A stretch of 40,575 bases of DNA from Corynebacterium senegalense (GTDB lineage Bacteria; Actinomycetota; Actinomycetes; Mycobacteriales; Mycobacteriaceae), in assembly GCF_900411315.1 (NCBI RefSeq), contig NZ_LS990887.1:713663-754237 (forward strand), read 5' to 3'. Positions 21,735 through 30,684 of this stretch are shown here, in pieces; within the stretch, counting starts at the first letter, position 1; each line of letters begins with the position of its first letter. The notes below the pieces were generated by a model. It was not told where the DNA came from and searched no databases. It worked only from the letters and a program-made list of their open reading frames with translations. A program made the translations under genes and the position numbers.

Positions 21735-23281
21735 ACGCACCCGTGATCAAGCGCGTCGGCACCCGCGCGCTCATGGTGGACCTGCCCAGCCTCGACGCGG
21801 TCATGGACTGGCACTCCGCCCTGTCCTCCGCCCCCTTCGAGCACCAGACCGACGTCGTCGCGGCCGCGCGCACCATCCTTCTCACCTTCGACTCCCCCGC
21901 CGTCACCGCCGCGGCGGCCGAGGCGCTGCGCTCCTTCGAGCCCGGCGCGGCCTCCCGGGCCACGCCACGCGACATCGAGATCGAGGTGCTCTACGACGGC
22001 GCCGACCTCGACGAGCTCTCCTCCTCCCTCGGCATGAGCCGCGCGGAGCTGATCGAGTGGCACACGAAGACCACCTGGGTCGCCGCCTTCGGCGGCTTCG
22101 CGCCCGGCTTCACCTACTGCGTGCCCGAGGACTCCTCGCGGGCGCTGGACATCCCCCGCCGCGCGACCCCGCGCACCGAGGTCCCCGCCGGGGCCGTCGC
22201 CCTGGCCGGCGACTTCTCCGCGGTCTACCCGCGCACCTCTCCGGGCGGATGGCAGCTCATCGGCACCACCCGGACCCCGATGTGGGACTCCTCCGCCACC
22301 CCGCCGGCGCTGGTCGCCCCGGGCGACCGGGTGCACTACGTGGCCGTCGACGAGCTGGCGGGGGCCGCCGAGACGAGCCACCGCCACCTCGCGCGCCCCG
22401 CGCGGCGCCCCATCTTCACCGTCGACGACCCCGGCCTGCAGACCCTGTACCAGGACCTCGGCCGCCAGGGCAACGGCAACCTCGGCGTGACCACCTCCGG
22501 CTCCGCCGACCGCGCCTCGGCGCGCACCGCGAACGCCGCCGTGGGCAACAAGCGCAACGCCACCCTGCTGGAAAACGTCGGCGGGCTCACCCTCACGGCG
22601 CTGGCGGAGACGGTCGTCTGCGTCACCGGCGCCGACGCTGACGTCACCGTCGGGGGCCGGCCCGCCCTGCTGGCCACCCCACTCATCGTCCCCGCGGGCG
22701 CCGAGCTGGTCGTCGCCCCGGCACGCACCGGCATGCGCACCTACATCGCCGTGCGCGGCGGGCTCATCGCCGACACCGAACTCGACTCCGCGGCCACCGA
22801 CATGCTTTCCGGGCTCGGCCCCGCGCCGCTGCGGGCGGGCGACACTGTCTCCATGTCGCTGGTCCCGCCGCAGTCGGCCAACGCCCTTCTGAGCAACCCG
22901 CTGCGCGTGACTTCCGAGGGCGGCACCACCGTCGGCGTCGTGCGCTGCGTCCTCGGCCCCCGCGACGACTGGTTCCCGCAGGAGGCGATCGACCGCTTCC
23001 TATCCACCACCTTCACCGTCACGCCGGAATCCAACCGCGTCGGCCTGCGCCTCGAGTCAGACACCCCCATCGAGCGCGACCGCGCCGGCGAGCTGCCCTC
23101 CGAGGGCATGGTGGCCGGCTCCATCCAGATCCCGCCGTCCGGCCAGCCGGTCGTGTTCCTGCGCGACCACGCCGTGACCGGCGGCTACCCCGTGATCGCC
23201 ACGGTAATCAACGAGGACGTCGACATCGCAGCCCAACTCCCGCCCGGCGGTAAGATCCGCTTCGAGCTCCACTCCCTCTAA
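21731..23281 (+). CDS. pxpBC: Fused 5-oxoprolinase subunits B and C (KipI-KipA; AHS1-AHS2 domains)
   Basis: A 516-residue fusion. Residues about 1-205 are the PxpB/KipI (AHS1) domain with WVAAFGGFAPGFTYC and the RRATPRTEVPAGAVALAG block. Residues about 215-516 are PxpC/KipA (AHS2), with VDDPGLQTLYQDLGRQGNGNLGV and YIAVRGGL; near its end come NRVGLRLES, LPSEGMVAGSIQIPPSGQPVV and DHAVTGGYPVIATV. In most bacteria these are separate genes. The same two domains form the carboxyltransferase part of urea carboxylase, which matters because the next gene encodes biotin carboxylase plus BCCP. The GTG at 21731 overlaps the pxpA stop by 4 bp. No frameshift or missing block is seen. Confidence 0.93.
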   Translation: MNAPVIKRVGTRALMVDLPSLDAVMDWHSALSSAPFEHQTDVVAAARTILLTFDSPAVTAAAAEALRSFEPGAASRATPRDIEIEVLYDGADLDELSSSLGMSRAELIEWHTKTTWVAAFGGFAPGFTYCVPEDSSRALDIPRRATPRTEVPAGAVALAGDFSAVYPRTSPGGWQLIGTTRTPMWDSSATPPALVAPGDRVHYVAVDELAGAAETSHRHLARPARRPIFTVDDPGLQTLYQDLGRQGNGNLGVTTSGSADRASARTANAAVGNKRNATLLENVGGLTLTALAETVVCVTGADADVTVGGRPALLATPLIVPAGAELVVAPARTGMRTYIAVRGGLIADTELDSAATDMLSGLGPAPLRAGDTVSMSLVPPQSANALLSNPLRVTSEGGTTVGVVRCVLGPRDDWFPQEAIDRFLSTTFTVTPESNRVGLRLESDTPIERDRAGELPSEGMVAGSIQIPPSGQPVVFLRDHAVTGGYPVIATVINEDVDIAAQLPPGGKIRFELHSL

Positions 23282-23294
23282 GGACTTTCACTCC

Positions 23295-25025
23295 ATGACT
23301 CTCAAAGCTGTACTCATCGCCAACCGCGGGGAGATCGCCGTGCGCATCGCCCGCACCGCCCGCGACCTCGGCATCCGCTCCATCGCCGTCTACTCCGAGC
23401 CGGACACGGGCGCGCTGCACACCCAGATCGCCGACGAGGCCTACCTCCTGCCGGGCAAGACCTCGGCGGAGACCTACATGAACATCCCGGCGCTCATCGA
23501 CATCGCCCACCGCGCGGGCGCCGACTGCCTGCACCCAGGCTACGGCTTCCTCTCCGAGAACGCCGACTTCGCCCGCACCGTGCAGGAGGCCGGCCTGACG
23601 TGGATCGGCCCCTCGCCCGAGTCCATCGAGCTGCTCGGCGACAAGCTCGCCGCGCGCGCCGTGGCCGTCGAGGTCGGCGCCCCGCTCGCCCCCGGCACCT
23701 CCGAGCCGCTGGAGACCTGGGAGCAGGCCCGCGACTTCGCCACCGAGCACGGCATGCCGATTGCCATCAAGGCGGCATTCGGTGGCGGCGGCCGCGGCCT
23801 GAAGGTCGTGTTCGACGTCGAAGACATCGAGGAGGGCTTCAACTCCGCCGGCCGCGAGGCCCGCGAGGCCTTCGGCCGCGGGGAGTGCTACGTGGAGAAG
23901 TTCCTCACCCACCCGCGCCACGTCGAGGCGCAGGTGCTTGCCGACGCCCACGGCAACGTCGCCGTCCTCGGCACCCGCGACTGCTCCACGCAGCGCCGCT
24001 TCCAGAAGCTCATCGAGGAGGCCCCGGCTCCCTTCCTCACCGAGGAGCAGCGCCGCGGCATCGAAGAGGGTGCGCGCGACATCTGCCGCAAGGCGGGCTA
24101 CGTCTCTGCCGGCACCGTGGAGTACATCGTCTCCGAGGACGGCACGGTGTCCTTCCTGGAGGTCAACACCCGCGTGCAGGTTGAGCACCCCGTCACCGAG
24201 GCGGTCACCGGCGTGGACATCATCGCCGAGCAGTTCCGCATCGCCGACGGCCAGCCGCTCTCGTTCGCCGGGCGCGACCCGGAGATCACCGGCCACGCCT
24301 TCGAGTTCCGCATCAACGCCGAGGACGTGACCAACGGCTTCGCGCCCTCCCCGGGCACCATCACCCGCTTCGACGTGCCCACCGGCCCGGCCGTGCGCGT
24401 GGACACCGGCGTGCGCACCGGCACGACGATCCCGGCCTACTACGACTCGCTCATGGGCAAGCTCATCGTCTGGGGCCCCGACCGCGCCACCGCGATCCGC
24501 CGCGCCCAGCGCGCGCTCGACGAGTTCGCCATCGAGGGCGTGCGCTCCGTGCTGCCCTTCCACCGCGACATGATCACCTCGCCGGAGCTGACGGGCGACA
24601 GCCTGGGCGTCTACACCGACTGGGTGGACCACAACTACTCGCCCTCGGCGAAGCACTACGTCGACGACATCGAGCACATCTACGACGAGCGCACCAGCGT
24701 GGTCATCGAGATCGACGGCAGGCTGCACACCGTGGGCATCCCGACCTCCCTGCTCAACGCGGGCGGCGGGGCCGGCGCCGCAGCCTCCCCCGAAGCGGGT
24801 GCCGAGGCGGCCTCGGCCAACGCGGTGACCTCGAAGTACGAGGCCACCATTGTGGAGTGGCTCGTCGCCGACGGCGACGTCGTGGCCAAGGGCGACGCGC
24901 TCGCCACCATCGAGGCGATGAAGATGGAGTCCACCATCAAGGCCCCACGCGCCGGCCAGGTCTCGCTGGCAGCGGCGCAGGGCGAGCGCGTCAAGGCGAA
25001 CGCCACCATCGCGACGATCTCCTAG
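23295..25025 (+). CDS. Biotin carboxylase-BCCP fusion protein
   Basis: A 576-residue protein. Residues 1-450 are a complete biotin carboxylase: VLIANRGEIAVRI, HPGYGFLSEN, the ATP-grasp glycine loop AAFGGGGRGLKV and EVNTRVQVEHPVTE. A short linker (about 445-510, ending in an Ala/Gly-rich stretch) leads to a BCCP domain with the biotin site EAMKMES, biotinyl Lys543. The enzyme should carboxylate its own biotin with bicarbonate and ATP. It is similar in plan to corynebacterial AccBC but distinct, and no acyl-CoA carboxyltransferase (AccD type) gene is nearby. It follows pxpBC by 13 nt with AAGGA as RBS. The likely partner is the AHS1-AHS2 protein next door. It may be annotated automatically as an acetyl/propionyl-CoA carboxylase alpha subunit; context argues otherwise. 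Confidence 0.9.
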   Translation: MTLKAVLIANRGEIAVRIARTARDLGIRSIAVYSEPDTGALHTQIADEAYLLPGKTSAETYMNIPALIDIAHRAGADCLHPGYGFLSENADFARTVQEAGLTWIGPSPESIELLGDKLAARAVAVEVGAPLAPGTSEPLETWEQARDFATEHGMPIAIKAAFGGGGRGLKVVFDVEDIEEGFNSAGREAREAFGRGECYVEKFLTHPRHVEAQVLADAHGNVAVLGTRDCSTQRRFQKLIEEAPAPFLTEEQRRGIEEGARDICRKAGYVSAGTVEYIVSEDGTVSFLEVNTRVQVEHPVTEAVTGVDIIAEQFRIADGQPLSFAGRDPEITGHAFEFRINAEDVTNGFAPSPGTITRFDVPTGPAVRVDTGVRTGTTIPAYYDSLMGKLIVWGPDRATAIRRAQRALDEFAIEGVRSVLPFHRDMITSPELTGDSLGVYTDWVDHNYSPSAKHYVDDIEHIYDERTSVVIEIDGRLHTVGIPTSLLNAGGGAGAAASPEAGAEAASANAVTSKYEATIVEWLVADGDVVAKGDALATIEAMKMESTIKAPRAGQVSLAAAQGERVKANATIATIS

Positions 25026-25046
25026 ATCCCTCCTCTCCCGGACCCG

Positions 25047-25841
25047 TCAGGGGACCTGGTAGAAGCTGTCGCGGACGTCCGTGACCAGCATCTTGCCCGG
25101 TGAGTGGCAGATGGCCAGGTCGGGCCGGGAGTTCATCACGATGGACTGCGGGGTCACCCCGCACGCCCAGAACACGGGGATGGTGCCCGGCGCGATGTCG
25201 ACGGCGTCGCCGAAATCGGGGGCGCCCAGATCGGAGATCCCGATGGCGGCTGGGTCGCCCACGTGCACGGGCGCCCCGTGCACCGCCGGGTAACGCGAGG
25301 TCACGCGCACCGCGTCGGAGACCTGCGAAGCGGGGATTGGGCGCATGGACACCACCATCTTGCCCGAAAACGCCCCGGCGGGGACGCAGTCGATGTCTGT
25401 GAGGTACATCGGGACGTTGCGGCCCTGCTCGATGTGGGCGACGGGCACGTTGGCGTCGAGAAGCGCCTGCTCGAACGTGAAGGAGCAGCCGATGAGGAAG
25501 GCTACGGTGCCGGGGGTCCAGTAGCCGGTGGCGTCCGCGACCTCCTCGACGAGCTCGCCGTCGCGGAACACGCGGTAGGCGGGAATGTCGGTGCGGATGT
25601 CACCGCCCGCCAGCAGCTCGGAGTTCACCTGCCCCGGCTCGAGCACGCCCAGGATCGGGCAGGGCTTCGGGTTGCGCTGCGCGAACAGGAGGAAGTCGAA
25701 GGCGTACTTCCGGTCGAGGGCGATGAGGTTGGCCTGGGCGTAGCCAAGCGAAAAGCCCGCCGTCGTGGCGAATGCCCCGGGGTCGGAGCTTTCGCGGAAG
25801 AGCGCGCGGGCTTTGTCAGGGGTAAGCAGGGCATGCGACAT
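25047..25841 (-). CDS. Putative hydro-lyase, D-glutamate cyclase family (DUF1445, YcsI-like)
   Basis: A 264-residue DUF1445/UPF0317 protein. Blocks seen are [69 protein letters not shown] and [18 protein letters not shown]. Bacterial members are called putative hydro-lyases; the mitochondrial relative DGLUCY turns D-glutamate into 5-oxo-D-proline. Bacillus subtilis ycsI lies in the same kind of cluster with ycsF, ycsG and kipIA. It could supply or handle the 5-oxoproline-type substrate of PxpABC. It lies 9 nt after the transporter gene and converges with the biotin carboxylase gene across 21 nt. Confidence 0.87.
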   Translation of the reverse strand: MSHALLTPDKARALFRESSDPGAFATTAGFSLGYAQANLIALDRKYAFDFLLFAQRNPKPCPILGVLEPGQVNSELLAGGDIRTDIPAYRVFRDGELVEEVADATGYWTPGTVAFLIGCSFTFEQALLDANVPVAHIEQGRNVPMYLTDIDCVPAGAFSGKMVVSMRPIPASQVSDAVRVTSRYPAVHGAPVHVGDPAAIGISDLGAPDFGDAVDIAPGTIPVFWACGVTPQSIVMNSRPDLAICHSPGKMLVTDVRDSFYQVP

Positions 25842-25850
25842 GCCCCGAGT

Positions 25851-27086
25851 TTACGCCCAGAGTGCGGAGAGACCGGAGATCGACTTCACACCCATGAAGA
25901 GGGTGAGGATGAGCACGAGGCCGCCGATGACCAGCAGCCAGGTCGGGTACTTGTAACCCTGCAGCAGGTCCTTGCGGCGCCACGCCGCCCACATCACCAC
26001 GGCGAAGCCGATGGGCAGGATGAGGCCGTTGAAGGCGCCCGCGAAGATGAGCAGCGTCTGCGGAGCCTTGCCCAGCAGCAGGTAGAGCACGGCGCACACG
26101 GCGACGAAGCCGACCGTGAGGAAGTTGCGGGTGCGCTCCGGGGTCTTCTGGGTGGTGACGAAGGAGACCGAGGTGTAGGAGGCGCCGATCACCGAGGACA
26201 GGCCGGCCGCCCAGAGGACGAGGCCGAAGGCGCGCAGGCCGAACTCGCCGGCGGCGTTGTAGAAGGCGTCGGCGGCCGTGTTGTCCTTGGACAGGGCCAC
26301 GCCGGTGGAGACGACGCCGAGCACGGCGAGGAAGAGCAGCACGCGCATGACGCCGATGACGACGATGCCGAGGATGGAGGAGTTGTTGATCTGCTTCAGA
26401 TTTTCCACGCCGGCGTTGCCGGAGTCGATGAGGCGGTGCACGCCGGCGAAGGTGATGTAGCCGCCGACGGTGCCGCCGATGAGGGTCGTGATGACCAGGA
26501 AGTCGACCTTCTCGGGCAGGACGGTCTGCTTCAGCGCCTCGCCCACCGGGGGCTGGGAGACGATGGCGACGTAGAGCATGAGCAGGATCATGATGGCGCC
26601 GAGGGCCACGACGATGCGGTCGAGGGCGACGCCGGCGCGCTTGGACAGGAACACGAAGATCGCGATCGCGGCGGACACGGCGCCGCCGATGCGGGCGTCG
26701 ATGCCGAACATCGCGTTGGTGCCGAGGCCGGTGCCGGCGATGTTGCCGATGTTGAAGACGATGCCGCCGGCGAAGACGAGCACCGCCATCACCCAGCCGA
26801 GGCCGGGCAGGACCTCGTTGCCGAGCTCGTTGGCGCGCAGGCCGGAGATGCCCAGCACCCGCCAGACGTTGAGCTGGATGGCAATGTCGACGAGGATGGA
26901 CAGGAGGATGGCGAAGGCGAAGGCCGCCCCCATCTGGACGGTGAAGACGGAGGTCTGGGTCAGAAAGCCCGGGCCGATCGACGAGGTTGCCATGAGGAAG
27001 ACGGCACCAATCGCCGGGCCAATGCCGCGCGGGGCGCTGGCCTTGGTGTCGTGGGAGCTCGGCGTCTCGTGGGCGGGAGCACTCAT
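25851..27086 (-). CDS. NRAMP-related membrane transporter (YcsG-like)
   Basis: A 411-residue permease with about 11 hydrophobic segments and a 20-residue hydrophilic N-terminus. It belongs to the NRAMP superfamily branch that includes B. subtilis YcsG. In metal-transporting NRAMPs helix 1 carries D-P-G-N; here the matching place reads GPGF (residues 38-41, in SSIGPGFLTQ). The MPH motif of helix 6 is also not recognisable (YITFAGVHRLID). The metal site is therefore absent and another substrate is likely. Its operon partner and the facing pxp genes suggest an organic acid or lactam such as 5-oxoproline. ATG at 27086 follows AAAGGGG. Confidence 0.83.
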   Translation of the reverse strand: MSAPAHETPSSHDTKASAPRGIGPAIGAVFLMATSSIGPGFLTQTSVFTVQMGAAFAFAILLSILVDIAIQLNVWRVLGISGLRANELGNEVLPGLGWVMAVLVFAGGIVFNIGNIAGTGLGTNAMFGIDARIGGAVSAAIAIFVFLSKRAGVALDRIVVALGAIMILLMLYVAIVSQPPVGEALKQTVLPEKVDFLVITTLIGGTVGGYITFAGVHRLIDSGNAGVENLKQINNSSILGIVVIGVMRVLLFLAVLGVVSTGVALSKDNTAADAFYNAAGEFGLRAFGLVLWAAGLSSVIGASYTSVSFVTTQKTPERTRNFLTVGFVAVCAVLYLLLGKAPQTLLIFAGAFNGLILPIGFAVVMWAAWRRKDLLQGYKYPTWLLVIGGLVLILTLFMGVKSISGLSALWA

Positions 27087-27162
27087 TGTGACACCCCTTT
27101 CAGTGTGAAGTTAAACGTGACGTGAGAAATAGTAGAGCACCGCGCCCCAATCCCCTATCCCG

Positions 27163-28965
27163 CTACTCCTCAAGCCGTTCTCCCAGCTCCAGCCACTCCA
27201 TTTCCAGCTCGTCGCGCGCGTCCTTCGCCTCCCCGAGCTCGCGGGTCTTCTCGCCGATCGCAGCGAAATCGGGGGCCTCCCTGCCCGACATCTCAGCGAT
27301 CTCAGCTTCGAGCCGCCCCGCCTCCTGCTCGGCCTTGGCGATCTTGCGCTCCAGCGCGTTCATCTTCTTGCGCAGCTCGCGCTCCTCCTGGGAGCTCAGC
27401 GCAGAGCGCTTCTCGACGCCCCCCTCGCGCTTCTCCCCGAGGTCCAGCGGCCCGGAGGCCCCCTCCTCGGCCGCGCGGCGCTCGATGTACTGCTGGATCC
27501 CGCTGGGCAGGTTGGTCAGCGTGCCGTCGCCGAACAGGGCGTAGGTGGTGTCGGCGATGCGCTCGATGAGGTAGCGGTCGTGCGAGATGACCACCAGGGT
27601 GCCGGGCCAGTTGTCGAGCAGGTCCTCCAGCTCCTGGAGGGTGTCGATGTCCAGGTCGTTGGTGGGCTCGTCGAGAAGCAGCACGTTGGGCTCGGCCATG
27701 AGCACGCGGGTGAGCTGGAGGCGGCGCCGCTCCCCGCCGGAGAGGTCGCCGACGGGGGTGCGCTGGCGCTTCGGGGAGAAGCCGAGGCGCTCTGCGAGCT
27801 GGGAGGCGGAGACCTCCTTCTTGCCCACCTGTACGTAGGTGGCGACGTCCTCGACGGCGTCAATGAGCCGGCGGGAGGGGTCGAGGTCGTCGAGCTCCTG
27901 ACGCAGCCAGCCGATGCGGGTGGTCTGGCCCTCGATCCGCCTGCCCGCGGCGAGCGGGTGCTCCCCGGCCAGCGTGCGCAGCAGGGTGGTCTTGCCGGAG
28001 CCGTTGACGCCCACGAGCCCGATCCGCTCGCCCGGCGCCAGGCGCCAGGTGAGGTGGTCGACGAGGGTGCGCCCGTCGGGGGCGTCGATGCGCGCATCCT
28101 CCAGCTCGATGACAACCTTGCCCTGCCGCTGCCGGGAAAACGCCATGAGCTCGACGGTGTCGCGCGGGGCGGGCACGTCCGCGATGAGCGCCTCGGCCGC
28201 CTCGATGCGGTAGCGCGGCTTGGAGGTGCGCGCAGGCGCGCCACGGCGCAGCCACGCGAGCTCCTTGCGGGCGAGGTTCTGGCGGCGCTGCTCGATGGCG
28301 TCGGCCTGGCGGGCGCGTTCGGCGCGGGCGAAGGTCCAGTCGTTGTAGCCGCCCTCGTAGACGTCGACGGCGCCGTCGTGCACCTCCCAGGTCAGGGTGG
28401 CCACGGTGTCGAGGAACCAGCGGTCGTGCGTGACCACGACCACGGCGACCTTCCGGGACAGCAGGTGGTCGGCGAGCCACTGCACGCCCTCGACGTCGAG
28501 GTGGTTGGTCGGCTCATCGAGCACCACGAGGTCGAGGTCCTGCACCAGGGCGGCGGCGAGGTTGACGCGGCGGCGCTCACCGCCGGAGAGGTTGCCCACC
28601 GGGGTGTCCAGCCCGAGGTCGACCACGCCCGTGCCCTGCAGCACCTCGCGCACCTTCGCGTTCGACGCCCACTCGAAGGTCTCCAGCCCGAGCGGCTCGA
28701 CGACGGCCTGGCCGACCGTGAGCTCCTCGTCGAGGTCGAAGCGCTGCGTGACCACCGCCATGCGCAGCTCGGAGTTGTGCGAGACGCGCCCGGAGTCCGG
28801 GGGCTCGATGCCGGTGAGCACCTCCAAAAGCGTCGTCTTGCCGCCGCCGTTCACGCCGACGATGCCGATGCGGTCACCGGTCTGGACACCGAGGGAGACG
28901 GCGTCGAGAAGCGTTTTCAGCCCCCAGGTCTTGGAGACGTTTTCGAGATTGATCAGGTTAGCCAT
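27163..28965 (-). CDS. ABC-F family ATPase (Uup-like)
   Basis: A 600-residue soluble protein with two ABC domains and no membrane part, the ABC-F plan of ribosome-acting ATPases. Domain 1 has Walker A GVNGGGKTT, signature LSGGERRRVNL and Walker B LVVLDEPTNHLD. The linker (about 235-300) includes RQNLARKELAWLRRGAPARTSKP. Domain 2 has GVNGSGKTT, LSGGERRRLQL and LLLDEPTNDLD. The C-terminus (about 525-600) is a charged coiled coil, as in Uup. In corynebacteria this gene follows ispE, as it does here with one exonuclease gene between. A resistance role is possible for some ABC-F proteins, but this placement suggests a housekeeping one. Confidence 0.92.
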   Translation of the reverse strand: MANLINLENVSKTWGLKTLLDAVSLGVQTGDRIGIVGVNGGGKTTLLEVLTGIEPPDSGRVSHNSELRMAVVTQRFDLDEELTVGQAVVEPLGLETFEWASNAKVREVLQGTGVVDLGLDTPVGNLSGGERRRVNLAAALVQDLDLVVLDEPTNHLDVEGVQWLADHLLSRKVAVVVVTHDRWFLDTVATLTWEVHDGAVDVYEGGYNDWTFARAERARQADAIEQRRQNLARKELAWLRRGAPARTSKPRYRIEAAEALIADVPAPRDTVELMAFSRQRQGKVVIELEDARIDAPDGRTLVDHLTWRLAPGERIGLVGVNGSGKTTLLRTLAGEHPLAAGRRIEGQTTRIGWLRQELDDLDPSRRLIDAVEDVATYVQVGKKEVSASQLAERLGFSPKRQRTPVGDLSGGERRRLQLTRVLMAEPNVLLLDEPTNDLDIDTLQELEDLLDNWPGTLVVISHDRYLIERIADTTYALFGDGTLTNLPSGIQQYIERRAAEEGASGPLDLGEKREGGVEKRSALSSQEERELRKKMNALERKIAKAEQEAGRLEAEIAEMSGREAPDFAAIGEKTRELGEAKDARDELEMEWLELGERLEE

Positions 28966-28986
28966 AGGGCTTTCAGTTTAGGCGCT

Positions 28987-29652
28987 TCAGTCCAGCATCC
29001 GGTTCAGCGTGGAGGCGCGCTGGAACAGGGTGACGATGTGGGCGCACGCCAGCGCGTCCGAGTCCGCCCGGTGGTGCTGGAGGGCGAAGCCCGGCGCGCA
29101 GTAGGCGGCCACGGTGGGCAGGCGGTGGTCGGGAAGCTCCGGAAGGAGACGGCGGGCCGTGCGGCAGGTGCAGTAGAACTCGCGCGGGAAGGTCCCGGTG
29201 GCCCAGTAGCGGTCCAGGCCGCGCCACACGGAGGCGTCGAAGGTGGCGTTGTGGGCGTAGACGGGCAGGTCGGCGACGAACTCGTGGACCTCGTCGGCAA
29301 TGTCGAACCAGCTCGGCGCGTCCTCCACGTCGCCACGGTAGATGCCGTGGATGTGGGAGAACTCGAAGCGGATGTGCTCCTCCGGCGGGCGCAGGTAGGT
29401 GGTGATGCTCCCCGTGACGCACCCGTCGCGCACCTTCACCAGCGCCACCTGGCAGGCGGAGGCGCCGCCGACGCGGTTAGCCGTCTCGAAATCCACGGCG
29501 ACGAACTCCCCGCGCATAAGGGCGGCGCGGCTGGGGATGTACGTCGAGGCGCGCCTGCGGCGCGGCGGCGCGGCAAGGTCCACCTCCGGGCCGGGGAGGA
29601 CAGGGGCGCCGTCGAGCCAGTTGCGCAGAGCGCCGGTGAGTGATGCATCCAT
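28987..29652 (-). CDS. DnaQ-like 3'-5' exonuclease (DEDDh)
   Basis: A 221-residue exonuclease of the DnaQ/RNase T superfamily. After a 45-residue arginine-rich N-terminus come Exo I FVAVDFETAN, Exo II VYAHNATFDASV and Exo III HHRADSDALACAH, giving the D-E-D-H-D metal-binding set. It could trim DNA or RNA 3' ends; it is not fused to a polymerase or UvrC domain. ATG at 29652 has TAGCCT (29660-29665) 7 nt upstream and no RBS. It sits between ispE and the ABC-F gene. Confidence 0.88.
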   Translation of the reverse strand: MDASLTGALRNWLDGAPVLPGPEVDLAAPPRRRRASTYIPSRAALMRGEFVAVDFETANRVGGASACQVALVKVRDGCVTGSITTYLRPPEEHIRFEFSHIHGIYRGDVEDAPSWFDIADEVHEFVADLPVYAHNATFDASVWRGLDRYWATGTFPREFYCTCRTARRLLPELPDHRLPTVAAYCAPGFALQHHRADSDALACAHIVTLFQRASTLNRMLD

Positions 29653-29659
29653 GCGCCGG

Positions 29660-29665
29660 AGGCTA
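29660..29665 (-). promoter_or_regulatory. -10 element, leaderless promoter of the exonuclease gene
   Basis: Minus-strand TAGCCT, 7 nt, then ATG at 29652, with no ribosome binding site. Confidence 0.45.
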
Positions 29666-29712
29666 CACCGGACCCCGGACACGGGGCGAACGTGCGTTCG
29701 AAAATGGGCGCG

Positions 29713-30684
29713 CTAGTGCGGCTGCGCGCCCGGCCCCGGGCCCGTCGTGGCGAATGCCTCGCAGCCGGGGAAGCGCTCCCGCAGCCCGGCGAGGGCCCCC
29801 TCGGCCTGCCCGCCATCCCGGCACAGCACAGCCACGGTGGGACCCGACCCCGAGACAACCGCGCGCAGGCCCATCTCCCCCGCCGCCTCGAGCAGGCGGC
29901 GCAGCTGGGGGCGCATGCGCACGGCGGCCGGCTCCAGGTCGTTGTGCAGCGCCGCCGCCACGGCCTCCGGGTCCCCGCTGAGCAGGGCGCGGGACAGCGC
30001 GGCGGTGTCCAGGCGCGGGACGAGGGCGGGGTTGTCGTGGCGCAGGTCGTCGAGAAGCGAAAAGGCCTCGCCCGTGGGCAGCCCCACGCGCGGGTTGACG
30101 AAGACCCAGTGGTACTCGCCGCGGGCGATCATCTCCACGAGGTCGTCGCCGCGGCCGGTCCCCAGCGCCGTCCCACCCATCAGGCAGAAGGGCACGTCGG
30201 CGCCGAGGCCGCGGGCCAGGCGCAGCAGCACGTCGCCGTCGAGCGGGGCGCGCCCGAAGTGGCCCACGTACTCGTTGGCCGCCACCAGCGCCGCCGCCGC
30301 GTCCGCCGATCCCCCGGCCATCCCGCCGGCGACGAAGACGGTCTTTTCCACCACGATCCTCAGCCGCGGGAACTGCGCCGCCGGCCCCGGGTACTGCCGG
30401 CGGTACTCCGCCACCACGGCGTCGACGGCGCGCCAGGCCAGGTTGGAGGGGGTGTTGATCTCCTCTGCCGGCTCGGCGACCTCGAAAAACGTGCTCATCT
30501 CGCGCACCACGGAGCCCTCGCCGACCATCTCCAGCGCGGGGTCGACGAGCAGCCGGACCGCTTCACGACGCCCCACCGCCTGAAACACCGTCACCAGGTC
30601 GTGGTAGCCGTCCTGGCGCGCCTCCCCGACGCCGAGGTGCAGGTTGACCTTGCCGGGCGCCGAGGCGCCGAACTCAGTGCGCAC
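29713..30684 (-). CDS. ispE: 4-diphosphocytidyl-2-C-methyl-D-erythritol kinase
   Basis: A 323-residue GHMP kinase of the non-mevalonate isoprenoid pathway; it phosphorylates CDP-methylerythritol. The N-terminal [12 protein letters not shown], the ATP loop [31 protein letters not shown] and the C-terminal [10 protein letters not shown] are all in place. The GTG start at 30684 lies inside the 3' end of ksgA (11-nt overlap), so the two are coupled. The ksgA-ispE pair is conserved across actinobacteria. Confidence 0.94.
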   Translation of the reverse strand: MRTEFGASAPGKVNLHLGVGEARQDGYHDLVTVFQAVGRREAVRLLVDPALEMVGEGSVVREMSTFFEVAEPAEEINTPSNLAWRAVDAVVAEYRRQYPGPAAQFPRLRIVVEKTVFVAGGMAGGSADAAAALVAANEYVGHFGRAPLDGDVLLRLARGLGADVPFCLMGGTALGTGRGDDLVEMIARGEYHWVFVNPRVGLPTGEAFSLLDDLRHDNPALVPRLDTAALSRALLSGDPEAVAAALHNDLEPAAVRMRPQLRRLLEAAGEMGLRAVVSGSGPTVAVLCRDGGQAEGALAGLRERFPGCEAFATTGPGPGAQPH

